Assembly: GCA_019636285.1 (NCBI GenBank)
Contig: JAHBXV010000029.1
Span: 1 to 64,000 of the forward strand
DNA from: Planctomycetaceae bacterium
Lineage (GTDB): Bacteria > Planctomycetota > Planctomycetia > Planctomycetales > Planctomycetaceae
Length of the DNA: 64,000 bases
Reading direction: 5' to 3'
Part shown: positions 33,948 to 43,489 of the stretch, piece by piece
Layout: each line of letters opens with the position of its first letter
How positions within the stretch are numbered: the stretch's first letter is position 1
The notes under the pieces: model-generated
Databases searched by the model: none
Told to the model about the DNA's origin: nothing
The model's input: the letters and a program-made list of their open reading frames with translations, nothing else
Position numbers and translations under genes: made by a program

Positions 33948-35026
33948 TCGGTGAATTTTCCTTCTTGAGACGGATTTGAAACCCCAGGGGCGGCTTGGCC
34001 CGAGCTGTTGACTCGATGGTTCTAAAAGTGCCGACTGGGGATGTGTGCGTAATTGAAAGAAACGAAGTTCCGGAAAAGGGCCGGTCACGCGCCTCCGATA
34101 TTGGTCGCATAGGACCGCGGAGAGAGTTGGTTCGTGACCGTGGCGCTTGTCAGAGCAGCCGGATGGCTCGTGGACAAGAATGACCGGAGACCTGTTTCAA
34201 GTGCCGATTGATGTGACGGAATCCTTGATTCCGATCCACTGTTCCAAGCGATGGAAACCGTTCAAGGAGATTAAAGCCGCCCTGAATAAGTTCGCGATTC
34301 CCGCAAAGAATCAGCTCGGGTCGTCTGGAGAGAGACGGGTCGAGGAACCGTAAGGTTCAACTCGGCACGACGGTCAGCGAACGAGACAGCAGACTTTCTA
34401 GGGTTCTTCACCACCACCGGAAGTCTAGCATTCGCCAATCAAACTGCCTAGGCCGGAACTGGGAAATCGTGGGAATTCATGAGAAGTCGGTTTTCTGGGG
34501 ATCCAGCCGGGGCATTTCGGATGGAAGTCGAACCCGAGGATCTTGGCCTTAACAAAATCGACGCTCGTGAAGAAGCCAATCTGAAGCACCGCCTCGTGGA
34601 AGGCCGGAGGTGGAAATTCCGAGTGAGGAGTTCCCGGCTTGCCGTGCCGGTTGACCTTCTGCGGGCGTGTGTTTTCACGGAATCAATAGGTGTCGTTGCA
34701 AATTTCCACGAGCTATTTCCACGAGCTAACCGTTGGGATCGCTACAATGAACCCCTCTTCGTTACACGTGCGATGTGAGACGATTTCGAAGGCTGCTTCA
34801 TTGCGGTGATTCGCGTTAAGGCGCTGCCCGCAGGACTAGGGAAAATTCTCCTGGGCAGGCTGCATCGACGGCCGCCGGTATGCGACAGAAGTGCAGACCC
34901 TGCTGTGCCGACAGGTGTCGAAACATCTCGTTCGTCACCAGATCGCTGACTCCTCGCGCCCACGTCAAGAATTCAGAGGATGTTTCCGCTAAGCGGTTGA
35001 GTCGCACAAACACAAAAGGATTGAAG
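33948..35026. other. Gene-poor kilobase
   Basis: Nearly 1.1 kb with only short, unconvincing frames on both strands. A short direct repeat CACGAGCTA occurs twice at about 34708-34728. No tRNA-like cloverleaf or intrinsic terminator was recognised. It could hold a decayed gene, an RNA or a long leader of the small downstream protein. Confidence 0.4.
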
Positions 35027-35419
35027 ATGAGAAGGATCAATGCGTCGCCCGGCGAGGTGTTTGAGTTGTTCTCGGTTGCTGATGATGGCGAAGACAACAC
35101 CGTCATCGTTCAAACATCCAGCATGGGGGTCTCTCGACTACACGTTGCCGCCGGGGTGCGGATCCCGCCCTATCAGGCCCAGGGAGAACTCGTCCTAGTC
35201 TGCATGTCGGGAAACATCACGGTCGAAATGTCGGATCGGAGGGCCGCGCTGAGAGACGGTCAGGCGACTTTTCTGAAGTTCAACGAACTGTTCAGCCTGG
35301 AGGCCATCGAGGAGTCGTCGATGCTGCTCATCGTTGTTGCCACCGGTTCCACTGAAATTGGCACCTTGCTGGGGGAGTGGGAGCTGCCGCGCGGCGGCCG
35401 GCTGCCAAATGTCGATTGA
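35027..35419 (+). CDS. Small cupin-like protein
   Basis: 130 residues from ATG 35027 (AAGGATTGAAG upstream). The pattern of strands and turns ('VSRLHVAAGVRIPPYQAQG', 'ELVLVCMSGNITVEMSDR', 'LRDGQATFLKFNELFSLEAI', 'SMLLIVVA') fits a single cupin barrel, but the metal-binding His residues of motif 1 and motif 2 are missing, so it may bind a ligand without a metal. No signal peptide. Function unknown; convergent with the zinc-ribbon membrane protein gene. Confidence 0.72.
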   Translation: MRRINASPGEVFELFSVADDGEDNTVIVQTSSMGVSRLHVAAGVRIPPYQAQGELVLVCMSGNITVEMSDRRAALRDGQATFLKFNELFSLEAIEESSMLLIVVATGSTEIGTLLGEWELPRGGRLPNVD

Positions 35420-35489
35420 ACTGGCGCGTCAGGACGGGACGTTCTCAGGCGGAGCCGGGAAACGAAATCGAAGAAGTCGATTCCGGCAA

Positions 35490-35936
35490 TTACAGGGAGT
35501 CGAAGCCGGATATGGCCACGAAGACTCCCAGAACGCTGTAAGCGAAAGGCAGTCCGGCGATGTCGAACCGCTTGAAGAGAAACACGGTCGGCATGAAGGG
35601 GACCAGCAGGACCATCATGGCGTTTGGCAGGTCCAGTTCGCGAAAGACCAGTGCCGTCAGCCAGACGCGGCCGATGACGATCATGAGAAGTCCGACGGGA
35701 AACAAGGCGCCGGGCGAGTAGGTGGCGCTGATGGCCGCGACAATGAAGGTGACCACGAGAATGGCGATCGCCGGACGGTTGGCGGAATTCTCGCCGTCCC
35801 GTGGAGCCGATCCCGGCGTGTAGGCAACTCTCGGAATGCGGACGTCTCGGCCGCAATGGCAGACGAATGTGCTACCCGCGTCGCGTGTGGTGACGGGAAA
35901 AGGTTGTCCGCATTCGCAGGTGACGACGTCGGACAT
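35490..35936 (-). CDS. Zinc-ribbon-like membrane protein
   Basis: 148 residues from ATG 35936, 14 bp after the stop of the RND gene. The N-terminus has 'VTCECGQPF' and 'TFVCHCGRDVRIP', two CxC pairs that can form a small zinc ribbon. It is followed by hydrophobic segments near 61-75, 78-92, 99-115 and 125-145. Family not recognised. Its tight coupling to the MMPL-type transporter gene suggests a helper or shared-regulation role, which is inference. Confidence 0.75.
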   Translation of the reverse strand: MSDVVTCECGQPFPVTTRDAGSTFVCHCGRDVRIPRVAYTPGSAPRDGENSANRPAIAILVVTFIVAAISATYSPGALFPVGLLMIVIGRVWLTALVFRELDLPNAMMVLLVPFMPTVFLFKRFDIAGLPFAYSVLGVFVAISGFDSL

Positions 35937-35950
35937 CTTGCGCCCCGAGA

Positions 35951-38221
35951 TCAAGAACCGGCAATACCATCGCCGGCTTGAGTTGGCCGATCAGTGAATC
36001 GCAGGAGAATCGGCAGCAGGACCAGGTTGCCGAGCAGGCCCCCCAGCATGGCGAGGCTGACAAGAATTCCAAAATAAATTGTCGGAATAAAATACGACAA
36101 TGTCAGTACCGAAAAACCGGCGACAAGGGCCACGTTCGAGAAGACCAGTGCCAAGCCGACTCCCTGGTGCGTGGTTTCCAGCGCGTCGTCGAAGGGAACA
36201 CCCTGGCGGCGTTTCTCGCGAAACGACCAGATGTAGTGAATGGTCGAGTCGACCGTCAGCCCGACCGAGACGCTGGCGATCATGGCGGTGGCAATATTGA
36301 TGGGGACGCCGACCCAGCCCATGGAACCGATCACCAGGACAATCGGGAACAGGTTGGGGAGCAGGGAGATGAGGCCGACGCGCCAGTCGCGAAAGGCGAC
36401 CGCCATTGTCAGGACAATGGCGGCGGCCGCCAGCAGAAAACTGGACCATTGATCGGCGAGAAGGCTGTCGATGAGGAACGTCAGCAGCACGAAGAGCCCC
36501 GTCGCCTCGGCTTCGGGGAAGTGGCGGCGAGCCGTCGCTTCGACATCGGCGATGAGTTTCAGCTTCGTTTCCGCGGGCTGCCGTTCGAGCGCGCGAAGAA
36601 CGATCCGCATGCGGCCTTCGCGGGCGTTGTAGAGTCCGTCCGCGAACTGCGACTGGATGCCGCTCAACAGGGCCATCCGCGTTTCGAGAGAAAAGCGAGT
36701 GAACAGGATCCGCGAAGGGACCAGTTCCAGTCCGTCGGTGAGCGAAATCACCTTGGTCAGGCGGTCGAGCCCCTGTCGTTTTTCCAGTTCGCGAAGATCC
36801 TCGGTCAGGTGGCGCACCTTATCGAGGAATTCTTCATCGAGCTCATGCGGCGCGGGAAAGTCGACTTCCCAGGTTCCGGCTCCCCCCAGTTTGGTTTCGA
36901 AGAAATTCAACGCCTGGACGATGGGGCTGTTGGAACGGAAGTTCTTGCTGAAGTCGGTTTCGACTTCCAGCCGCAAGAGGCCAGCCGCGCAGAACGCCAT
37001 GATGCCGAACATTCCGACGGCATACAGGGCCGGCCGGCGTCCGACGGCCCGGGTAATGCCTCCCAGGTTCCGGGTGAGGCGGTCTTCGAAGAGGGGCACC
37101 GCGGGGGTGGCCGTTTTGCGGCCCAGCAGCACCAGGCCGGGAGTGAGCAGCGCGGTCATCACGAGAACACCCAGCGTGGCCGTGGTCATCATCAGGCCGA
37201 AGCTGGCGACCGGCGCGATCCGGCTGGAGAGGAGCGACCCAAAACCGGCCGCCGTTGTCACGATCGTCCAGAAAATGGGGAGTCCCAGCCCGGCGATTGT
37301 CCGCGTGAGGGCGGTGGTTCGATCGCAATTCCTGACCTCATCGCGGTAACGCAGCGTGATGTGCATGACCGTCGCGATGCCGATGATGATCGTCAGCGAG
37401 TCGAGCATGCTGCTGACCATGCTGAGTGGAGTGCCACTGAGAACAAGCAGCGCCTTCGTGAGGATCAACGATCCCTGCACGATCAATAGGGGCAGGACCA
37501 TCCAGCGCAGACTGCGGAACAGGACGAGAATGACCAGCAAGAGCAGCCCGGTGGAGGCGATGCCCAGTGTCGCGCCGTCCCGTTCGACGTAGCGAAACAT
37601 GTCGTGGACCTGGATCGGCTCGCCCAGCACGAAGGCCGGCGGGTCTTCCCGCGCGGCGATGTCGCGAATGCGCTGAAAGATTTCGGCCCGGGAAATGGGT
37701 GATTCGCGAGCGGGCACCAGCCGCGCGATGATGGCGGTGGTTTCGCCGTCGGACCCAAGCAGCAGACCTTCGAGGAATTCGCGAACCAGGGCGCGGCCAT
37801 AGGGAAACTTGAGAGCATCGGCCAGATTCTGGATGCTTGGCTGATCGAGCCCCGGAACCTGCCGAATCTGGTCGGTGAGTTGTTGCAGGTGCAGCCGGGC
37901 AGGCTGGGAAAGCTGATTTCCCTGAAGGAACAACTCGGGTTCGCGCCAGGCGACGATCACGAACTCGTCACCGCCAAACCAGGTCTTGCTGTCGCGATAG
38001 GCGCGCAGTCGGGGGTTGTCATCGGCGAAGAGCGACTCGATCGATTCTTCGAACGTCAGGGACAGCGCGGGTCGCAGTCCCGCGAGGCAGGTGACGATGG
38101 CGACTGCGAGGAGCACCCAGCGGTAGCCGACCAGCCATGCCGCGGCACGTTCGCCCGGAGCCGTTTCCTCGGCACCCCTGGTGGATTCGGGAGGAGTCAT
38201 GTCGCGATCGGGGTCGTGCAC
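35951..38221 (-). CDS. RND superfamily exporter, MMPL type
   Basis: 756 residues from GTG 38221; ATG 38200 is an equal alternative. One membrane helix near residue 35 is followed by a large extracytoplasmic loop, then five helices (about 215-400), a second loop and five more helices at the end: the 1+5+1+5 layout of MMPL/HpnN proteins. Typical blocks are 'MVSSMLDSLTIIIGIATVMH' and 'IASVSVGLTVDSTIHYIW'. Such proteins export lipids or hydrophobic compounds (hopanoids, mycolipids) using the proton gradient. Substrate here is unknown. It lies between a glutaredoxin-like gene upstream and a zinc-ribbon membrane gene downstream on the same strand. Confidence 0.92.
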   Translation of the reverse strand: MHDPDRDMTPPESTRGAEETAPGERAAAWLVGYRWVLLAVAIVTCLAGLRPALSLTFEESIESLFADDNPRLRAYRDSKTWFGGDEFVIVAWREPELFLQGNQLSQPARLHLQQLTDQIRQVPGLDQPSIQNLADALKFPYGRALVREFLEGLLLGSDGETTAIIARLVPARESPISRAEIFQRIRDIAAREDPPAFVLGEPIQVHDMFRYVERDGATLGIASTGLLLLVILVLFRSLRWMVLPLLIVQGSLILTKALLVLSGTPLSMVSSMLDSLTIIIGIATVMHITLRYRDEVRNCDRTTALTRTIAGLGLPIFWTIVTTAAGFGSLLSSRIAPVASFGLMMTTATLGVLVMTALLTPGLVLLGRKTATPAVPLFEDRLTRNLGGITRAVGRRPALYAVGMFGIMAFCAAGLLRLEVETDFSKNFRSNSPIVQALNFFETKLGGAGTWEVDFPAPHELDEEFLDKVRHLTEDLRELEKRQGLDRLTKVISLTDGLELVPSRILFTRFSLETRMALLSGIQSQFADGLYNAREGRMRIVLRALERQPAETKLKLIADVEATARRHFPEAEATGLFVLLTFLIDSLLADQWSSFLLAAAAIVLTMAVAFRDWRVGLISLLPNLFPIVLVIGSMGWVGVPINIATAMIASVSVGLTVDSTIHYIWSFREKRRQGVPFDDALETTHQGVGLALVFSNVALVAGFSVLTLSYFIPTIYFGILVSLAMLGGLLGNLVLLPILLRFTDRPTQAGDGIAGS

Positions 38222-38301
38222 GTTTCCAGACCGGTTAGCGTTTCGAGACTGTCGGATGCTTGAACTGCCCCCGCGTCACGCAAAGGGTCTTGAAACGTGT
38301 A

Positions 38302-38805
38302 TCAGGTGTCAACAACGGGCGAACCTTCAATCAGTCGTCGCAAGAGCGTTTCGCACAGAGCGCCGCGAAAGCGGACTTTGCCATCGAGCGCGACGACGGG
38401 GACCGTCTTGCGAAACTGCGCGACCAGACGCGGATCGGTTTCGATGGAAACTTCGACGGGGTCGGGCAGCCAGCGACGATAACGGGAGATCAGCGCCAGG
38501 GTCTCGTCGCACAAGGTGCAACCGGGAGCGGTATAGACGATGCACTCGCGAAATCGCTTGCCCGGAACCGACGGTCGCCACATCAGCCGCTGGGGCGCGA
38601 CCGATCTCGACATTGCGGTGAATCCCGCGGCAAGGCTGACCAGCGACAACAGCCACCAGATGGGCTGATGCTGATACCAGAATCGCGGGAAGCCCGACAG
38701 CCCGTATGTGGCCTCCAGCCCGCATAAGATGAGGCCGGCAATCCCGAGATGAAAGAAGCCGGGGCCGACCCGGTCGGCTCGCCGTGGAGCCACTTCGCAG
38801 CTCAT
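38302..38805 (-). CDS. Membrane protein with glutaredoxin-like domain
   Basis: 167 residues from ATG 38805. Two membrane segments (about 16-33 and 46-64) are followed by a thioredoxin-fold domain with 'YTAPGCTLCDETLALI' (CxxC near 95-98) and the cis-Pro 'KTVPVVALDGK'. This is the DUF836/glutaredoxin-like group. The redox site would face the cytoplasm or periplasm depending on topology, which I cannot settle. It is upstream of the RND gene with 80 bp between them. The open frame extends further upstream without coding character. Confidence 0.8.
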   Translation of the reverse strand: MSCEVAPRRADRVGPGFFHLGIAGLILCGLEATYGLSGFPRFWYQHQPIWWLLSLVSLAAGFTAMSRSVAPQRLMWRPSVPGKRFRECIVYTAPGCTLCDETLALISRYRRWLPDPVEVSIETDPRLVAQFRKTVPVVALDGKVRFRGALCETLLRRLIEGSPVVDT

Positions 38806-39269
38806 GCCAAATCCCGGAAAAAAGGGCGTGGTTGTCTGAACGGAAGCGACACCGATGCCGGGCTGGGGGCCGCTCGTCGAGCGCGGTTCATGGCTGGGGG
38901 GCGTATCATTCGCGGAGATCCTTCCCGTCGCGAAACATACTGGCAGTTCGATTTGTTGCACGCTACGGTACACTGCTTACGGTGACTTTGTCTTCGATCT
39001 CGGCAATCCGTACCGAAATCGAGAAGGGTACTCGTGCTGAGCATGCGGGGCTCGGTTGCCGCGAATGTCCGTCGTGGAGCGACGGGAGACTTTGGCTGGG
39101 TCAATTCGAGGTTCTTTGTCGTACTGTCAAAACCCCGTGGACATCCGAAACATTCCTGAGTTTGCAGAGGTTTCCGAACCGCCAACCGGGTTTTGACCGA
39201 GGTTCTCTGTCGTTTTCAACTTCCGACCGGACGTGGTCGCCTTCGTTTCTCGGGAAGAGGTTTCCGGAG
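38806..39269. other. Divergent intergenic region holding copy 2 of the 76-bp element
   Basis: The kinase frame is open through this whole region, but nothing in its translation resembles a kinase N-terminus. The repeat at 39125-39199 lies inside it. I therefore treat it as the promoter region for the glutaredoxin-like gene (left) and the kinase (right). Confidence 0.5.
39125..39199. repeat. 76-bp element with GTCAAAACCC / GGGTTTTGAC ends, copy 2
   Basis: TGTCAAAACCCC at the left and CCGGGTTTTGACCG at the right. The internal sequence is the reverse complement of the copy at 141-216 with a few substitutions, so the family is more than a pair of ends. It lies about 70 bp upstream of the likely kinase start. 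Confidence 0.75.
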
Positions 39270-42257
39270 TTGTCGACGTCCAGCAAACTCAATACGGGTT
39301 CTTTTCTGGCGATCGTTCGCAAGAGCGGGCTGATCGAGGAGACCCGTCTCAACAAACTACTCGATGAGTATCAGGCCGCTGGGGGCGATGCCGCCAACGC
39401 GGCGGCTCTGGCAGATTTTCTCGTGCAGGCCAATGGCCTCACTCGCTGGCAGTCGGAAAAGCTGCTGCAAGGGCGGCATAAAGGGTACTTCCTGGGGAAG
39501 TATCGGCTGCTCCAGCTTCTGGGCAAGGGGGGGATGAGCGCGGTCTACCTGGCCGAGCACACGGTGATGCGGCGGCGTTGCGCGATCAAGGTGCTGCCGA
39601 CGAAACGCGTCACCGATTCTTCGTACCTGGCCCGTTTTCACCGCGAAGCGCAGGCGGTCGCCTCGCTGGATCACCCGAATATCGTGCGGGCGTACGATGT
39701 CGATCATCAGACCGACAACGAAACGGAAATCCACTTCCTGGTCATGGAATACGTCGATGGCATGAGCCTTCAGGAATACGTGGTCAAGCACGGCCCGCTC
39801 CCGTTTCGCGACTCGGTCGAGTACATCCGGCAGGCAGCCCTGGGCTTGTCGCACGCGCACAAAGCCGGGCTCGTCCATCGCGACGTGAAGCCGGGCAATC
39901 TGCTGCTGGCGAACAATGGCGTCGTGAAAGTGCTCGACCTGGGTCTGGCGCGATTCTTCGACGACAGCGACAACACCGACGCCCTCACCATTCGCCATGA
40001 CGAGAAGGTGTTGGGAACAGCCGACTATTTGTCGCCGGAGCAGGCGCTCGACAGCCACACGGTCGACGCCCGGGCCGATATCTACAGCCTTGGGTGCACG
40101 CTCTATTTCATGCTCTGCGGGCATCCGCCGTTTACCGAGGGAACACTCGCACAGCGGTTGATGGCCCATCAGACGAAAGAGCCGCCCACGATTGAGTCGC
40201 AGCGGGCGGACATTCCCCCGACCCTGGCGGCCGTCTTGCGGAAAATGATGGCCAAGCAGGCCAGTGACCGCTATGCCTCGGCGGAGGAACTGTCCGAAGC
40301 CCTGCAACAATGGCTGACCACGGCGGGTGGAACGGCTCCAGTCGATGGTGCACAGACCGCGAAGAAACCCGTAGCGCGGCCAGTTGTCAAGAAGCCGGTC
40401 GCCGCCCCCGTCGCGAAAGTGACGGCGCCGGCCGACGGCGAACAGTTTCCTGTCGTGGCACCCCCATCTCCCACCCCGTCAGTAGCGGCATCAGCTGCCA
40501 AGCCGTCCCCGCCGGCGGCGAAGTCGGGATCGGGGCCCGACTTCAGTTTTCTCGACGCGCCGGCCTCTGAACCGGAACCGGTCGACGACATTCCGGATTT
40601 TACGACCTGGCAGCCCAAAGAGCCGGAACGAAAAGTCGAAACGAAACCGGTCGCGGAAGCCCCGGAACCAGTGGTTGTCGACAGCAAGCCCGATACGGCG
40701 GAAATTGAAGCCACTTCTGATGCAATAAACGTCAACTCGTCCTTGCCGCCATCCGACCAGTCAACGGAAGTTGAGCCCTCGGTTGCCGGACCACCGCCGG
40801 GAGTGTTTGAGTCACCGATCGGGCCGCCGAGCGACGAGCCGGAAGGCGAATTTGGCTGGACACCCGCGGCCTCCGACCCATTTGCCGTGACGATTTCAAG
40901 CAGTCCCGGCCCCATGGTGGCCAGTACAACGGCCAAAGTCGCGAAGCCGGCTGGCAAATCCAAGTCGGAGCTGTCGATTCCCTGGATGATCGGGGGAGCG
41001 GTCGCGGGGTTCTTGATTTTGTCGGGCGGCACCTGGTTCTTCCTGGGAGGGAGTTCCGGCAAGAAGAATACTCTTCCCGCGGTCGTGTCACCGTCCACGT
41101 CCGGGGAATCGTCGCCCGCGGCGACAGGAACTACCGCATCGGCCACGAAGCCGAAGGCCAAGCCCGGTCTGGACCTGTCGCGTCGTCGCAAGGTGGAGGT
41201 TGGTCCGACCGGGGACTTCAGGACGATTCGCGAAGCTCTCGATGCCGTGCGCGCGTCGTATCAGCCCCTCGGTCGGCGGGACTCGTTCCGAATCTCGGTC
41301 GCCGCGGGCGATCATGATGAACGCATCACGTTCACCGCGAAAGATCCGGAGGGGCTCGTTATCGCCGGGGAACTGGGCGCGGTCCTCAAGCCCACCGGCG
41401 ATGGCCCGGTCATCCGCTTCGAAGGGGCCACGCGCTGCGCGGTGGAAGGCTTCGAAGTGGCCGCCGAGGGGAAGCCGGTTGCCATTGAGATTGTCGACGG
41501 CGCGATGGCTTGCCGAGTCTCCAAAATCAACGCTCACGGATTTACCAAGGCGGGTGTTCTGGGGCGCGGTGCGTCCGGGAGTTTCGGCGACCTGACTGCC
41601 GTCATTGAGAACTGCCAGTTTGTCGGCGGAGGAGGCGAAGCCGTCGGCGTTGTCCTGGAACCCAACGGGGGAACCGACTGCGGCTACCTGGCGTTCCATT
41701 CCTGCGATTTTCGCGGGAGCCTCGGCAGCGGCGTTCGGATTTCGGGGAAGCAGGTCACCGGTATCGACATTCGCCGCAGTGTGTTCGACGGCATGCCGGA
41801 TGGAGTCGTGATTCAGGGCCAGGTGCTGCTGCGAGAGCTTGTCGTGTCTCAGAACACGTTCCACCAGGTAAAACGTGGCATTGTCTTCGAGAAGCTGCCA
41901 GCCGACGGAAGCCGCGGCATGAATCTCAGGCGTAATCTCTTCGCGAGCGTAGGACAGGAAGCCGTGGTGGTGTCTGGCTACGACGCCGAGAAGTTTGGAT
42001 CGGTGCTGGAACGAGGGGGATCGAGCCTCGGGTTTAACCTCTCCGACAAAGCAGCGCCGGCTACTCCCACGCCCGACGAAATCGCGCCGATGTTCGAGTA
42101 CGCCACGAACAGCCAGCGAGGCCTCGAAGCGATTAAGTTTCAGTCCACGAATCCCCAGGATCCGAAGTATTTCGCGCCGTTTCCGGGCAGTCCAGCGGCC
42201 GCCGCTGGAGAGGTGCTCAGCGGCGAAAATCCCTGGATCGGGGCGCGTCAGCCGTGA
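39270..42257 (+). CDS. Ser/Thr protein kinase, single-span receptor with C-terminal beta-helix
   Basis: 995 residues from TTG 39270 (start uncertain; the frame is open far upstream). A short helical front ('VRKSGLIEETRLNKLLDEYQ') typical of planctomycete kinases leads to a complete Hanks-type kinase: 'LGKGGMSAVYLAEH', 'CAIKVL' with the ATP-binding Lys, 'HRDVKPGNLL' near residue 203, 'DLGLARF' (DLG in place of DFG) and 'GTADYLSPEQ'. A Pro/Glu-rich linker of about 230 residues reaches a membrane helix (about 569-592, 'WMIGGAVAGFLILSGG'). The outer part (about 634-977) is a right-handed beta-helix-like repeat beginning 'VEVGPTGDFRTIREALDAV'. It is probably a sensor of extracellular polymers; this is inference. 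Confidence 0.9.
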   Translation: MSTSSKLNTGSFLAIVRKSGLIEETRLNKLLDEYQAAGGDAANAAALADFLVQANGLTRWQSEKLLQGRHKGYFLGKYRLLQLLGKGGMSAVYLAEHTVMRRRCAIKVLPTKRVTDSSYLARFHREAQAVASLDHPNIVRAYDVDHQTDNETEIHFLVMEYVDGMSLQEYVVKHGPLPFRDSVEYIRQAALGLSHAHKAGLVHRDVKPGNLLLANNGVVKVLDLGLARFFDDSDNTDALTIRHDEKVLGTADYLSPEQALDSHTVDARADIYSLGCTLYFMLCGHPPFTEGTLAQRLMAHQTKEPPTIESQRADIPPTLAAVLRKMMAKQASDRYASAEELSEALQQWLTTAGGTAPVDGAQTAKKPVARPVVKKPVAAPVAKVTAPADGEQFPVVAPPSPTPSVAASAAKPSPPAAKSGSGPDFSFLDAPASEPEPVDDIPDFTTWQPKEPERKVETKPVAEAPEPVVVDSKPDTAEIEATSDAINVNSSLPPSDQSTEVEPSVAGPPPGVFESPIGPPSDEPEGEFGWTPAASDPFAVTISSSPGPMVASTTAKVAKPAGKSKSELSIPWMIGGAVAGFLILSGGTWFFLGGSSGKKNTLPAVVSPSTSGESSPAATGTTASATKPKAKPGLDLSRRRKVEVGPTGDFRTIREALDAVRASYQPLGRRDSFRISVAAGDHDERITFTAKDPEGLVIAGELGAVLKPTGDGPVIRFEGATRCAVEGFEVAAEGKPVAIEIVDGAMACRVSKINAHGFTKAGVLGRGASGSFGDLTAVIENCQFVGGGGEAVGVVLEPNGGTDCGYLAFHSCDFRGSLGSGVRISGKQVTGIDIRRSVFDGMPDGVVIQGQVLLRELVVSQNTFHQVKRGIVFEKLPADGSRGMNLRRNLFASVGQEAVVVSGYDAEKFGSVLERGGSSLGFNLSDKAAPATPTPDEIAPMFEYATNSQRGLEAIKFQSTNPQDPKYFAPFPGSPAAAAGEVLSGENPWIGARQP

Positions 42258-42636
42258 TGGATTTTGGTGTAACCTTTTTTTTGGTAACGTCTTGCGGCGA
42301 TGGTGAACAAGCCCGCAAAATCTCTGCCGGAGCGTGAAACGCGTCTCGCATGAGCTCGAGTGTCCGTAACCCGCTCGCCCGGTCGAGTTTGCGCTCCCGG
42401 GCCTGAGGCGGAGTTTTTCCGCGCGCCACGTCGCGGCCTGGACGAGCCCGGTTTCCGCTCTCGCAACCCATGCTGTCTCGGGGACTTGCGGTGTACAGTT
42501 GCCGAGTGGTTTACCGCCCCCCTACCATGGACATGTCAGATGCAGGCGGTTTGATCGCGACAGGACGGCATCTGGGGACTTTCAGGGAGATACTTTTGTC
42601 CACGGTCGTGGACGCTGTCGGTGTCGTGGTGTGGTC
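42258..42636. other. Intergenic region
   Basis: About 380 bp without a convincing gene. It begins with an eight-T run (near 42275) shortly after the kinase stop, but I see no strong stem before it. The promoter of the next gene is expected here. Confidence 0.4.
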
Positions 42637-43293
42637 ATGAGTCGGCGTGGGCTGGGAAATCATCGTCTCGCGGAGCGATCGCGGCTGGGCGATCGCGGCA
42701 AAGTCCGACCTGGCGTTGCCTACAGACAGCGCGGGACGATCGATCGCGATCGGGCGAGCAGTTTCAGCGCTCCCGAGGTGTGGCACGAACCCCGCGCTCG
42801 CCAGTTCCCCACGATCATCCAGCAGGAACCGGGCGAAAACTTCTGGCACCCCGTGACCGTCGCCGAGGTTCGCGAGAGGTTGTTGCAGCTTCCGGAATGG
42901 ATGACTTCCCGAGTCGAAGTGGTTCAGCTCAGCCGCATGACCCGCAAACGGGCTCTTTTTCCGCTGTACGGGATGCAGTGGGGAGCCAACATCTATCTGT
43001 ATCCGCTGGAAGCTGGGCTTGTTGAATACTACCTCCGCCCGCCGAACCCGCAGCAGCGGATCGAAGCCGGCATGTACGGGGGAACGTGGACGCAGACCGG
43101 TTCGTTGTGGGAACTTCGCTGGACTTACGAGGGTCTGCGCGACTTCTACCTCAACAACGTGCTGATCCACGAAGTGGGGCACGTGCTCGACCAGCGGAAT
43201 ACGACGCATCGCGATCGCGAGCGGTACGCCAACTGGTTCGCGATCGAATATGGCTACCGCGCGACCGGTGGCCAGCGCCGGCAGCGCGCGTGA
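42637..43293 (+). CDS. Zincin-like protein with HEVGH motif
   Basis: 218 residues from ATG 42637. The HExxH zinc motif, H178-E-V-G-H182, sits in 'YLNNVLIHEVGHVLDQRN' and is followed by 'ANWFAIEYGYR', where the Glu can act as a third ligand. There is no signal peptide and the first ~50 residues are basic. The family is not recognised; it resembles small predicted metallopeptidases. A response regulator gene follows on the same strand 196 bp downstream. Confidence 0.72.
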   Translation: MSRRGLGNHRLAERSRLGDRGKVRPGVAYRQRGTIDRDRASSFSAPEVWHEPRARQFPTIIQQEPGENFWHPVTVAEVRERLLQLPEWMTSRVEVVQLSRMTRKRALFPLYGMQWGANIYLYPLEAGLVEYYLRPPNPQQRIEAGMYGGTWTQTGSLWELRWTYEGLRDFYLNNVLIHEVGHVLDQRNTTHRDRERYANWFAIEYGYRATGGQRRQRA

Positions 43294-43489
43294 GGCACCT
43301 TCGCGCAACTTGTTTCAAACTCCGCCATGCGTCACGGGGCACTCTTCCAGACTCGGAAACCCCGTTTGGGCAAGGGATTTCGTTCCGTTCCCGAATGTGG
43401 TAGACTGCCCCGTTGGACGTAAATTCATCTGGCTGCCCGGATTCGATCCGGGGCGGCATTTCAAGAATCCGTATTCCGAAGAGACGGAC

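Noticed and set aside
34147-34778. Short plus-strand frames in the gene-poor kilobase
   Set aside because: 68 and 99 codons without recognisable starts or motifs; kept as non-coding until transcript data exist.
35978-37489. Plus-strand open frame of 503 codons
   Set aside because: Antisense to the MMPL exporter gene, which has clear membrane topology; the mirror frame has only charged low-complexity sequence.
38784-39269. N-terminal extension of the kinase
   Set aside because: The translated extension has no kinase-like or signal features and overlaps a repeat element; the planctomycete kinase front starts only after 39270.
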